Shown in pieces: positions 17,147-25,157 of a DNA stretch of 64,000 bases. The notes beneath the pieces are model-generated. The model was given only the letters and a program-made list of their open reading frames with translations. It ran no database searches and had not been told where the DNA came from. The DNA is taken from NCBI RefSeq assembly GCF_017676385.1, contig NZ_JAFFZN010000001.1:310001-374000 (forward strand), given 5' to 3'. Position numbers and translations under genes: made by a program. This stretch comes from Streptomyces spirodelae (lineage in GTDB: Bacteria; Actinomycetota; Actinomycetes; Streptomycetales; Streptomycetaceae). Numbering within the stretch: position 1 is the stretch's first letter; the number at the start of each line of letters is the position of its first letter.

Positions 17147-17326
17147 ATGCCCGCCGCGCCCCTCACCCCGCCGGCGGAGACCGCCGAACTGCTGCTCAGC
17201 GAGCTGGCGACCAACGCGGTACTGCACGCACGTACCGAGTTCTGCGACGAACTCCTCATCGGGCTGGGCGCCGACAGCGACGACGACATCGCGATCCTCG
17301 CCGTCCGCCCCACGCCGTCGTCCTGA
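17147..17326 (+). pseudogene. Truncated anti-sigma-factor/RsbW-type ATP-binding domain
   Basis: A 59-codon frame starting ATG at 17147 contains the GHKL N-box, ETAELLLSELATNAVLHART, as in RsbW-like serine kinases of Streptomyces. The fragment ends before the DxGxG ATP-binding box, and the N-terminal strands are also missing. An in-frame TGA at 17135 bounds it upstream. It is therefore most likely the remnant of a 130-150-residue regulator. Confidence 0.6.
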
Positions 17327-17368
17327 ACGGCCGGCAGGCGCCCGGCGGTGCAGTCGGCGCCGGAGGTG

Positions 17369-17803
17369 TCAGCCGGTGGCCCGCCAACCGGTCCAGCGCG
17401 CCACGGCGATCTCCACAACGGGCCCCGCGGGCGGGTGATCGCCGTACTGCTGCCGGTATTTCTCCCTCAGGAGGCGCACATGCCCGGCGGAGGCGGCCGA
17501 CGCGTCAGCGGGTGGCAGCACCGCGGCCGTGCCGTCGGCACGAGCCCACCACAGCAGGTCCCAGTCCTCGTCGTAGTGGTCGGCCAGGAGGCTGACCCGG
17601 GGGTCGGCTCCGATGTTGGCGAGCCGTTTCAGCCGGGAGGTGCGCTTCGGCTTGTGGTCGACGGCGAACGCCACGGTGTCGCCACGCACCGCGAACACCA
17701 CCGGAACCAGGTGCGGGCGGCCGGAGCCGTCGACCGTCGCGAGGTGGGCGAGGCGGGCCCCGGCGAATCGCCGGCGCGCCTCCTCCCCCGTCATTCCCGG
17801 CAC
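17369..17803 (-). CDS. PPOX-class F420-dependent oxidoreductase (TIGR03668-like)
   Basis: A 144-residue split-barrel flavin/F420 protein. The core ARLAHLATVDGSGRPHLVPV and the AVDHKPKRT segment resemble the PPOX-class probable F420-dependent enzymes. These small proteins bind F420 or FMN and reduce unknown substrates. The GTG at 17803 has GGGAG upstream; an ATG 9 nt later is an alternative. It lies 16 nt behind a luciferase-like F420 enzyme gene, so the two F420-type genes form an operon. Confidence 0.83.
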   Translation of the reverse strand: MPGMTGEEARRRFAGARLAHLATVDGSGRPHLVPVVFAVRGDTVAFAVDHKPKRTSRLKRLANIGADPRVSLLADHYDEDWDLLWWARADGTAAVLPPADASAASAGHVRLLREKYRQQYGDHPPAGPVVEIAVARWTGWRATG

Positions 17804-17819
17804 AGCCGCTCCCGGCCGC

Positions 17820-18644
17820 TCAGCTGAAGCGCCCGGCCACGTCGGCGAGCCGGTCGAGGTATGCGAGGGTGTCGGCCTCCGGCCTGGTCGGCAGGTGGAA
17901 CAGCAGCCGCTCCACGTCGAGCCGGGTGTACTCCTCGATGACCTCCGGCTTCTTCGAGACCGCGTAGACGGTCACGGGGACGTCCCGGCCCGCGACGGCG
18001 CGCATCCTCTCGATCTGCGGGCCCAGTTCCCCGGGCGGGACGCTGTTGGCGAGCCAGGCGTCGCCGAGCGCCGCCACACGGTGGAAGGCGCCCTCGCCGC
18101 CTCCCACGTACACGGGCGGGTGCGGCCGCTGGACCGGCTTCGGCCACGAGTAGACGGGATCGAAGTCCACGAACTCCCCGTGGAACTCGGCCTTGTCCGC
18201 CGTCCACAGCTCACGGATGGCCCGCAGCCGCTCGTCCACCAGGCGCCCCCTGCTGCGCGGGTCGGTGCCGTGGTTCTCCATCTCCTCCCGGTTCCAGCCG
18301 ACGCCGACCCCGAAGACGGCCCGTCCGCCGGAGACCAGGTCGAGGGAGGCCACCGCCTTGGCCGTGGTGATCGGATCGCGCTGGGCCACCAGTGCGACGC
18401 CGGTGCCCAGCAGCAGCCGTTCGGTGACCGAGGCGGCCGCGCTGAGCGCGACGAACGGGTCGAGGGTGCGGTAGTAGACGTCCGGCAGGTCCCCGCCGCC
18501 CGGGTAGGGCGTGCGCCGGGCCACCGGGATGTGGGTGTGCTCGGCGATCAGCAGGGAGTCCAGGCCGCGCTCCTCGACGGCGCGCCCCAGCGCGGCGGGC
18601 CCGATGCCCTGGTCGGTGACGAAGGTCGAGACACCGAATCTCAC
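17820..18644 (-). CDS. LLM-class F420-dependent oxidoreductase
   Basis: A 274-residue luciferase-like TIM-barrel protein. FVALSAAASVTERLLLGTGV and VFGVGVGWNREEMENHG are the standard cofactor-contacting segments of F420-dependent family members. It probably transfers hydride from reduced F420 to an unknown small molecule. GTG start with GAAGGAG 6-8 nt upstream. It is followed closely by the PPOX-class gene. Confidence 0.88.
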   Translation of the reverse strand: MRFGVSTFVTDQGIGPAALGRAVEERGLDSLLIAEHTHIPVARRTPYPGGGDLPDVYYRTLDPFVALSAAASVTERLLLGTGVALVAQRDPITTAKAVASLDLVSGGRAVFGVGVGWNREEMENHGTDPRSRGRLVDERLRAIRELWTADKAEFHGEFVDFDPVYSWPKPVQRPHPPVYVGGGEGAFHRVAALGDAWLANSVPPGELGPQIERMRAVAGRDVPVTVYAVSKKPEVIEEYTRLDVERLLFHLPTRPEADTLAYLDRLADVAGRFS

Positions 18645-18755
18645 TGCTGCTCCTTCATTGTGGGGTGGGTGCGGGGCTCTTCCCGGATCGTCCGGCCCCT
18701 GCCGGGGTACCCGGCTGCGGCCCGGTACAACACTCCCCGTGCCCGTTCGGCGTAC

Positions 18756-19376
18756 CTACGCGAAGCGCGCGGTGTCCCCGGCCCCGGTGCGGACGATCTC
18801 GGCGGTGCCCGAGGAGAAGTCCACCACCGTGGTCGGCTCGGTGCCGCAGTCGCCCGAGTCGACCACGGCGTCCACCACGTGGTCGAGCCGCTCCTTGATC
18901 TCCCAGCCCTGCGTCATCGGCTCCTCCTCGTCCGGCAGGAGAAGAGTGCTGGAGAGCAGCGGCTCACCGAGTTCCGTCAGCAGTGCCTGCGCGACGACGT
19001 GGTCGGGGATGCGCACACCGACCGTCTTCTTCTTCGGGTGCAGCAGCTTGCGGGGCACCTCCTTGGTCGCGGGCAGGATGAAGGTGTAGCGGCCGGGGGT
19101 GGCCGCCTTGATCGCGCGGAACACATCGTTGTCGACGTGCACGAACTGTCCGAGCTGCGCGAAGTTCTGACAGACGAGGGTGAAGTGGTGCCGCTCATCG
19201 AGGTTGCGGATGGAGCGGATGCGGGACATGCCGTCCCGGCTGCCCAGTCGGCACCCCAGAGCGAAACAGGAGTCGGTCGGATACGCGATCAGGGCATCTG
19301 CGCGGATGCTCTCGACCACGGTGCTGATGGTGCGGCGCTGCGGGTTCTCGGGGTGCACGTCGAAGTACTTGGCCAT
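18756..19376 (-). CDS. Sua5/YciO/YrdC family protein
   Basis: A 206-residue YrdC-fold protein similar to threonylcarbamoyl-AMP synthase paralogues (YciO type). It contains YPTDSCFALGC, the ATP-contacting region with the usual KR replaced by SR near residue 47, and FTLVCQNFAQLGQF. YrdC proteins take part in tRNA t6A37 synthesis; this short form lacks the Sua5 C-terminal domain. TAGGCT 6 nt before the ATG indicates a leaderless gene. Confidence 0.85.
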   Translation of the reverse strand: MAKYFDVHPENPQRRTISTVVESIRADALIAYPTDSCFALGCRLGSRDGMSRIRSIRNLDERHHFTLVCQNFAQLGQFVHVDNDVFRAIKAATPGRYTFILPATKEVPRKLLHPKKKTVGVRIPDHVVAQALLTELGEPLLSSTLLLPDEEEPMTQGWEIKERLDHVVDAVVDSGDCGTEPTTVVDFSSGTAEIVRTGAGDTARFA

Positions 19377-19382
19377 CCGCCG

Positions 19383-19388
19383 AGCCTA
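19383..19388 (-). promoter_or_regulatory. -10-like hexamer of the leaderless Sua5-family gene
   Basis: TAGGCT on the minus strand, 6 nt before the ATG at 19376, identical in sequence and spacing to the box before the LysR gene at 4279. Confidence 0.6.
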
Positions 19389-19537
19389 AACCGCTCGCTG
19401 CCGGCCGCGGGAACGGGCCGGTTCGCCGGGTCGGCACAACAGCCTCCGGAGCCCCCCGACTCCCTGGTAACCTCACCGCCGCACGGGGGTGTGCGGAATA
19501 GCGGTAGGTGACCGGTATATCGAACGGGAGGGGCTCC

Positions 19538-20095
19538 GTGCATTCCCCGACGAGCGAGTTCCATGCCTTCTTCGAGCGGTGCCACGCCGAACTCGCCCGA
19601 CTGGCCCATCTGTTGCTGGGCGACTCCGACGAGGCGGACGACCTCGCCGCGGACGCCTTCGTGGTGATCTGGAACCAGTGGGACCGCGTCCGCACGGCCG
19701 AGCACCCCCTGGCCTACGCACGCGGAGTCGTCACCAACCTCGCGCGCAGCCACGTCCGCAGCCGCGTCCGCGAACGCCGCAGGATCGCGCTGTTCTGGAC
19801 GCGGCATCAGGAGCCCGCCGACGGCCCCGACGTCCCCGCGGTCCTGGACGTACGCGAGGCGCTCGCCCGGCTGCCGTTCCGCAGGCGCGCCTGCGTGGTG
19901 CTGCGGCACGCCTTCGACGTCTCGGAACGGGAGACAGCACGGGTGCTGGGGATATCGACCGGCACGGTGAAGAGCCAGACCTCACGGGGCATGGCGGAGT
20001 TAGCCAGGCTGCTGACACCCACCGAGCAGGACGCGGCCCGTAGCGTGGAGACCGTTCTGGCGCTGCGCGGAGGGAAGACAGGACGGTACACCTGA
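19538..20095 (+). CDS. ECF-subfamily RNA polymerase sigma factor (SigE family), with a TTA codon
   Basis: A 185-residue group 4 sigma factor. Region 2 spans about residues 10-75 (DEADDLAADAFVVIWNQW), and region 4 spans about 110-165 (VSERETARVLGISTGTVKSQ). GTG at 19538 follows GGGAGGGG with good spacing; the GTG at 19508 is an alternative. Residue 155 is encoded by TTA (20000-20002), the rare leucine codon read by the bldA tRNA, so translation may be tied to development. The next gene overlaps the stop codon and may encode its membrane regulator. Confidence 0.88.
   Translation: MHSPTSEFHAFFERCHAELARLAHLLLGDSDEADDLAADAFVVIWNQWDRVRTAEHPLAYARGVVTNLARSHVRSRVRERRRIALFWTRHQEPADGPDVPAVLDVREALARLPFRRRACVVLRHAFDVSERETARVLGISTGTVKSQTSRGMAELARLLTPTEQDAARSVETVLALRGGKTGRYT
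20000..20002 (+). other. TTA leucine codon in the sigma factor gene
   Basis: An in-frame TTA within MAELARLL (codon 155). It is the only in-frame TTA I noticed in the window. Confidence 0.85.
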
Positions 20096-20880
20096 TGAAC
20101 GTGCGCCAAGAGCCTGAGGAGCCCGGCACCCAGCAGCCGCTCGACGCCCGGTTGCGTGCCGCGGCCGCCGCACACCAGCCGGACCGCGCGCGGATGCTCG
20201 CCCGGATCGCGCGTGCCGTCGAGGAGCCCGGCGCCTCCCGGCAGCCGCACCGCGGCCCGCGACGTGGGCCCCGACCCACGCACCGGCAGCGGCCCCGTAC
20301 CCGTACCTGGCCACGGGTGGCGGCCGCGGCCGGCGCCCTCGTGGTGGTGCTGGCGCTCGGCGGCACCACGGCGCTGTGGGCACAGCACCCGGACCGGTCC
20401 GCCGCCGGGGACGGCCGCCCTCCGACCGTCCGTACCTCCACGGAGCCGGCGCCGAGCGCCGGGCAGCCCAGGACCGGCCGGCCCCCGGCGGTCGCGGGGC
20501 CGCTGCGGTCCAGCGGCGCGCTCGACCCGGGCGGCAACGACTACTGGTCCCAGACCGAGGTCACCGTCCGCACCGAGGAACCGCTCTCCGCGCTGACGGT
20601 GGAACTGCGCCTCGCGGAGCGGACTCCGCTGACGTCCACCGGCTCCTGGCGCACCCGGCCGCCAGGCGACTTCGAGGAGGACGTACGGCACGAGAACGGC
20701 GCTCTCATTTACCGGTGGACGCTCAAGAAGGGCCGCACCGTGCCGCCGGGACGGCATGTCTTCGCCGGGCAGTACGACCACGGCTCGGGGAAGCGGAGCA
20801 GCGCGGACGACGGGTACACCGTCTCGGCCACCGCCGGGGGCCGCGGGTACACGGTCGGCGGGGGCATCACAGCCGGGTAG
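20095..20880 (+). CDS. Single-pass membrane protein coupled to the ECF sigma factor
   Basis: A 261-residue protein with a cytoplasmic N-terminal part (residues 1-80, containing LDARLRAAAAAHQPDRARML, a pattern seen before the membrane span in many sigma-linked proteins), one membrane helix (about 82-102) and an extracytoplasmic domain. TGATG overlap with the sigma gene implies translational coupling. It could act as an anti-sigma factor, but there is no ZAS zinc motif. The outer domain is beta-rich and of unknown family. Confidence 0.75.
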   Translation: MNVRQEPEEPGTQQPLDARLRAAAAAHQPDRARMLARIARAVEEPGASRQPHRGPRRGPRPTHRQRPRTRTWPRVAAAAGALVVVLALGGTTALWAQHPDRSAAGDGRPPTVRTSTEPAPSAGQPRTGRPPAVAGPLRSSGALDPGGNDYWSQTEVTVRTEEPLSALTVELRLAERTPLTSTGSWRTRPPGDFEEDVRHENGALIYRWTLKKGRTVPPGRHVFAGQYDHGSGKRSSADDGYTVSATAGGRGYTVGGGITAG

Positions 20881-20886
20881 CGCGCC

Positions 20887-20922
20887 GGCCGGGCGGCCCC
20901 GCGTACGAAGAGCCGCCCGGCC
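20887..20922. terminator. Bidirectional stem-loop
   Basis: GGCCGGGCGGC (20887-20897) pairs perfectly with GCCGCCCGGCC (20912-20922) between two convergent genes. Confidence 0.7.
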
Positions 20923-20926
20923 CCCG

Positions 20927-22246
20927 TCAGCTCCCCAGCAGGGTGCGCAGCCCCGGCTGGAGGCGGTCCCCGTGGGCCTCGACCATGGCGTCGCACAGCT
21001 CCCAGATGCACTCCGGCGAGAGGGTGGCGGCCGTGGCGGGGTCGGTCATGGCGGCCTGCCGGATGGCGGTCGGCTCGTCCTTCAGGGCAGCGCGTACGAC
21101 CAGCTCGGTGGTGCTCAGATAGGTGCGGTTGAGGGCGGCCAACTGGGCGGGCAGCGGACCGTTCCTGGTCGGCTGGACGCCCGAGCCGTCCACCAGGCAG
21201 GGCACTTCGACGGTGCCCTCGGAGGGCAGGTTGCCGATCAGTCCACGGTTGGGCACATTGCCGTAGACGGTCCGGGGTGTGCCGGTCACCACGGAGTGGA
21301 TGATCTGCGGCGCGTACTCCATCGTTCCCTCGGCATCCAGGCGACGCCCGGCGGCGAGGGTGTCGCGGGTGCGCTCGTACTCGGCCACGTTCTCAGCGAC
21401 GATGTCCAGATAGGCGCCGACCGGCAGCCTGAGACGCTCGATCTCGCTGTCGTGGTGCAGATACCAGGGGACGTACTCGGCGGAGTGCTCGCTGGTCTCG
21501 GTCGGGTAATAGCCGAGCCTGCGGTACATGTCGACGCGGGTGCGGCGGCGAAGCTGCGGGTCCTGGTCGATCAGGGCGTCCAGCTCGGGGTACAGGTCGA
21601 TGCCGCTGTGCTCGAACTGCAGGACCCATGCCTGGTGGTTGACGCCCGCGGCGCGGTAGGTCACCTCGTCGAACGGCACCCCCACCAGTTCGGCCAGGCC
21701 GTGCATCGTCCAGTGCACCGAGTGGCACAGCCCCACAACCCGGGTCAGCCCGGTGGCCTGGGCGAGATACTGGACGTTCATGGCCATCGGGTTGGTGTAG
21801 TTGAGCAGCCACGCCTCCGGGCAGACCTCGGCGATGTCCTTCCCGAGCGCTTTGAGGAACGGGAACGTCCGCAGCCCACGGAAGATGCCGCCGACGCCGA
21901 GGGTGTCGCCGATGGTCTGGCGCACCCCGAAGCGGGCCGGCACCTCGAAGTCGGTGCGGGTGGCCTCGCCCATGCCGATCTGGACGCTGTTGATGACGAA
22001 GTCGGCACCGGTGAGGGCCGCGCGGCGGTCGGCGTGCGCGGTGATGTGGGGGGCGGCGCCACACACCTGGGCGATCTGCCGCGCCGCGGCCTCCGCGGTC
22101 CGAAGCCGCTCGGGGTCGATGTCGTGCAGGGCGATACGGGCGCCCCGCAACTCGGGGAAGGCGAACAGGTCGGCGAGCAGGCCCTGGGTGAAGACGACGC
22201 TGCCGGCCCCGATGAAACTGATCTTGGGGGTGGTGCTGGTGGTCAT
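20927..22246 (-). CDS. GH4 family glycosidase (alpha-galactosidase MelA-like)
   Basis: A 439-residue NAD-dependent GH4 enzyme. ISFIGAGSVVFTQGLLADLF is the N-terminal dinucleotide-binding motif; NYTNPMAMNVQ, GLCHSVHWT (with the Mn-ligand cysteine) and AAGVNHQAWVL are the family's active-site blocks. GH4 enzymes cleave alpha- or beta-glycosides by an oxidation-elimination mechanism; the CHSV form is typical of alpha-galactosidases and alpha-galacturonidases. It is the last gene of a sugar ABC operon, 9 nt behind a PfkB kinase. GAGAGAG precedes the ATG. Confidence 0.9.
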   Translation of the reverse strand: MTTSTTPKISFIGAGSVVFTQGLLADLFAFPELRGARIALHDIDPERLRTAEAAARQIAQVCGAAPHITAHADRRAALTGADFVINSVQIGMGEATRTDFEVPARFGVRQTIGDTLGVGGIFRGLRTFPFLKALGKDIAEVCPEAWLLNYTNPMAMNVQYLAQATGLTRVVGLCHSVHWTMHGLAELVGVPFDEVTYRAAGVNHQAWVLQFEHSGIDLYPELDALIDQDPQLRRRTRVDMYRRLGYYPTETSEHSAEYVPWYLHHDSEIERLRLPVGAYLDIVAENVAEYERTRDTLAAGRRLDAEGTMEYAPQIIHSVVTGTPRTVYGNVPNRGLIGNLPSEGTVEVPCLVDGSGVQPTRNGPLPAQLAALNRTYLSTTELVVRAALKDEPTAIRQAAMTDPATAATLSPECIWELCDAMVEAHGDRLQPGLRTLLGS

Positions 22247-22255
22247 GACGCTCTC

Positions 22256-23242
22256 TCAGTCGGTGGTGGCGAGAAGGGCTGTGTGGGCGCGGGCTTCCTC
22301 CCAGGTGGGCTGCGCGGGCGTGCCGCCGTGCGCGCGGGTGGAGAGCGCACCGCAGGCGGCGGCCGTCTCCAGCGCCCCGGAGAGCGGAAGTCCGGCGAGG
22401 ATGGCGGCGACGAAACCGGCGTCGAAGCTGTCTCCGGCGCCGACGGTGTCGCGCGGGGTGACGGTGATACCGCGGGTGTGCACCAGGGTGCGGCCGTCGT
22501 GGGCGAAGGCGCCGTCCGCACCGTTCTTGACGACGGTAACCGGCCCCCGCGCGGCCAGCCGTGCCGCGGCCTCGGCGAGCGAGCTCCCGGCGCCGGGTCG
22601 CGCTCCCGTGCCCGCGCCGGCCAGGGCGACGGCCTCGGCGGCGTTGGGCAGCAGGAAGTCCGTGACGGGAAGCACGGCGGCCAGCCCCTCCGGGTCCCAG
22701 CGGCCCGCGGGGTCGTCGTTGGTGTCCAGCGATGTGGTGGCGCCGTGGCGGCGTGCCGTACGCAGCAGCGCGGGCAGGGCGCGCGCCAGCCGGGGCATCA
22801 GGAAGTAGGAGGCGGCGTGGACGTGCCGCGCCGAGCTGAGCAGCCCGGGCGGTACGTCGTCTCTGTCGGTGGCGGCCAGGGCGCCGGGGCTGGTGAGGAT
22901 GGCCCGGTCACCGGCCGGGCCCTTGCCCCGGGTGACCACGACCGTGAGGGGTGTGGGCAGTTCGGGGTCCACCCGGAGCGCCGAGATGTCGACGCCGCGT
23001 GCGGCGAGCGCGTCGCGTACGAAGTGCCCCGCCCCGTCGTCGCCCACGCGGCCCACGAGCGCGACCGACAGCCCCAGCCGCGCGGCGCCGCAGGCCATGA
23101 TCGCGGCAGAGCCGCCGAGGGTGAGCGCACCGGAGTCGACGAGCTGTTCGCGCTGCCCGAAGGCGAGCGGTTCGTCCACTGGTCCGACGACGACATCCGG
23201 GTTGGCGTCGCCGAGAACGACCAGATCGTGGCTGTGCGGCAT
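22256..23242 (-). CDS. PfkB-family carbohydrate kinase
   Basis: A 328-residue ribokinase-fold sugar kinase. It has the N-terminal LGDANPDVVV and GGSAAIMACGAARLG glycine region and the C-terminal signature DTVGAGDSFDAGFVAA with the catalytic aspartate. It phosphorylates a sugar released in the cytoplasm; the sugar is not deducible. The start at 23242 lies 8 nt after the upstream permease stop, in a five-gene operon with the transporter and the GH4 enzyme. Confidence 0.88.
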   Translation of the reverse strand: MPHSHDLVVLGDANPDVVVGPVDEPLAFGQREQLVDSGALTLGGSAAIMACGAARLGLSVALVGRVGDDGAGHFVRDALAARGVDISALRVDPELPTPLTVVVTRGKGPAGDRAILTSPGALAATDRDDVPPGLLSSARHVHAASYFLMPRLARALPALLRTARRHGATTSLDTNDDPAGRWDPEGLAAVLPVTDFLLPNAAEAVALAGAGTGARPGAGSSLAEAAARLAARGPVTVVKNGADGAFAHDGRTLVHTRGITVTPRDTVGAGDSFDAGFVAAILAGLPLSGALETAAACGALSTRAHGGTPAQPTWEEARAHTALLATTD

Positions 23243-23250
23243 GGTTGCTG

Positions 23251-24147
23251 TTACCCCTTGAGGCCGGTTGAGGTGAGGGAGCGGATGAACGACTTCTGCG
23301 CACCGAGGAAGGCCAGCAGCACGGGCAGCACGGTGAGCACGTTCCCGGCCATGACGGCCGACCACCGCGTGTGGTGCTGCCCCTGGAAGGTGGTCAGGCC
23401 GAGCTGGAGCGTGTACTGCGTGTCGTGGTTGATGGCGATCAGCGGCCAGGTCAGGTCGTTCCACGTGGTCAGGAACGTCAGCACGGCCACGGTGCTCAAC
23501 GCGGGCCGGGACAGCGGGAGCACGATCGTGAAGAGCACCCGCAGCCGGGAGCAGCCGTCCATCCAGGCCGCCTCCTCCAGCTCCCGGGGCAGGGAGAGGA
23601 AGAACTGCCGCAGCAGGAAGACCGCGAACGGGGTGACGAGGGACGGCACGATCAGCGCACCGAGGGTGTCGATGAGCCCGAGCCGCTTCATCACCAGGAA
23701 CGTGGGGATCATGGTGAGCTGGAACGGCACGGCCATCGTCGCCAGCATCAGGACCAGCAGCACCTTGGAGCCGGCGAACCGCATCCGGGCGAAGGCGTAA
23801 CCGCCCAGCGAGCCGAACAGCAGATTGGCGGCGACGGCGACGGCCGAGACGATCAGCGAGTTGAGGAACCAGCGCGGGAACAGCGCATTGCCCAGTACGT
23901 ACCGGTACCCGCCCAGGTCGATACCCGAGGGCCACAGCGCAGGGGGGAACCGGTTGATCTCCGCGTCGCTCATCACCGAGCTGAGCAGCAGCCACACCAG
24001 CGGCAGCGCGAACACCAGGGCCAGCGGCGCCAGCAGGAGATGCCAGGCGTTGAAGGGCAGCCGTATCCGCCGCCGTGCGCTGCCGGGCCGGGGCTCGTCC
24101 GCCGTGGCGGGGTGCGTGGTGCCGGCTCTCGGCGCCGTGAGGGTCAT
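23251..24147 (-). CDS. Sugar ABC transporter permease (MalG/UgpE type)
   Basis: A 298-residue inner-membrane permease with six predicted helices and the EAA-loop region ELEEAAWMDGCSRLRVLFTI that docks the ATPase. It overlaps the upstream permease gene by 4 nt (ATGA). No ATPase gene is in the operon, so a shared MsiK-type ATPase is likely, as in other Streptomyces sugar importers. Confidence 0.9.
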   Translation of the reverse strand: MTLTAPRAGTTHPATADEPRPGSARRRIRLPFNAWHLLLAPLALVFALPLVWLLLSSVMSDAEINRFPPALWPSGIDLGGYRYVLGNALFPRWFLNSLIVSAVAVAANLLFGSLGGYAFARMRFAGSKVLLVLMLATMAVPFQLTMIPTFLVMKRLGLIDTLGALIVPSLVTPFAVFLLRQFFLSLPRELEEAAWMDGCSRLRVLFTIVLPLSRPALSTVAVLTFLTTWNDLTWPLIAINHDTQYTLQLGLTTFQGQHHTRWSAVMAGNVLTVLPVLLAFLGAQKSFIRSLTSTGLKG

Positions 24148-25148
24148 CGTACGGCTCCTTCGGTGTGCGTACGGCCCCGGACGATCCGCGCCACGACGCC
24201 GACCAGACCCAGCGCCACGGCCAGCACATACGCGGCGGCGGCCCCGTATCCGGCGGTGAAACTCTTGAACGCCTGCTCCCAGATGAAGTAGACGATCACC
24301 GTGGTGGAGCCGAGCGGGCCGCCCTTGGTGGTGACGTAGACCAGGTCGAACACCTGGAGGGACTGGATGGTCTGCCACAGCACCAGGAAGACGGTCACCG
24401 GGGCGAGCGCGGGAAGGGTGACGTGCCGCAGCACATGCCGGCGGCCCGCACCGTCCAGCCGCGCCGCCTCGATCAGCGACTGGGGGACGTCCTGGAGGGC
24501 TGCGAGGTAGACGACGACGCAGAAGCCGGTGCCGCTCCACAGCGTGATGGCCACGAGCACGGCGAGAGCCTGTCCCGGGTCGGTGAGGAAGCCCTGCGCG
24601 GACAGCCCCATCCGCGACAGCATCGAGTTGGCGACGCCGAACTCGGGGTCGAGGATGAAGGAGAAGAGCACCCCCTGGGCCGTCGCCGACACCACGAACG
24701 GCACGAAGATCAGCGTGCGGTAGGCCCCGACCAGGCGGATCCGCCGGTTCAGCGCGAGAGCCAGCGCCAGGCCGCCGACCAGGCTGAGCGGTACGAACAG
24801 CGCCGTGTACAGCAGGGTGTTGCGAATCGCCTGGCTGAAGTGCGGGTCGGCGGCGAGCGCCCGGTAGTTGTCCAGACCGACCCAACGGCTCGGGGTGACC
24901 AGGTCGTTGGCCTGGAAGGACAGCAGCAGCGACCAGACCACGGGCAGCACGCTCAGGCCCAGGATGATCAGCACAGCGGGTGAGACGAAGGCCCACGCCG
25001 TGGACGCTTCCCTGCGGTGCGCCTGCCGCAGACTGGCCGCACGCCACCTGCGGCGGCCGGTCTCCGGCTCCTGCGCGGTGCCGCCCGGCGTGGTCACGGG
25101 CCGGCCGGGTGGGTCCGCCACTGTCAACGGCGCGGGATGGTGTGGCAT
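24144..25148 (-). CDS. Sugar ABC transporter permease (MalF/UgpA type)
   Basis: A 334-residue permease with an extended basic cytoplasmic N-terminus (about 45 residues), six predicted helices and the EAA motif SLIEAARLDGAGRRHVLRHV. It pairs with the MalG-type permease to form the channel. TGAGGAGC precedes the ATG; the binding-protein gene ends 9 nt upstream. Confidence 0.9.
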   Translation of the reverse strand: MPHHPAPLTVADPPGRPVTTPGGTAQEPETGRRRWRAASLRQAHRREASTAWAFVSPAVLIILGLSVLPVVWSLLLSFQANDLVTPSRWVGLDNYRALAADPHFSQAIRNTLLYTALFVPLSLVGGLALALALNRRIRLVGAYRTLIFVPFVVSATAQGVLFSFILDPEFGVANSMLSRMGLSAQGFLTDPGQALAVLVAITLWSGTGFCVVVYLAALQDVPQSLIEAARLDGAGRRHVLRHVTLPALAPVTVFLVLWQTIQSLQVFDLVYVTTKGGPLGSTTVIVYFIWEQAFKSFTAGYGAAAAYVLAVALGLVGVVARIVRGRTHTEGAVR

Positions 25149-25157
25149 CGGGGCTCC

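Noticed and set aside
20756..23800. Open frame of more than 1000 codons on the plus strand across the GH4 and kinase genes
   Set aside because: Antisense to three well-supported genes, low-complexity composition, no start signal.
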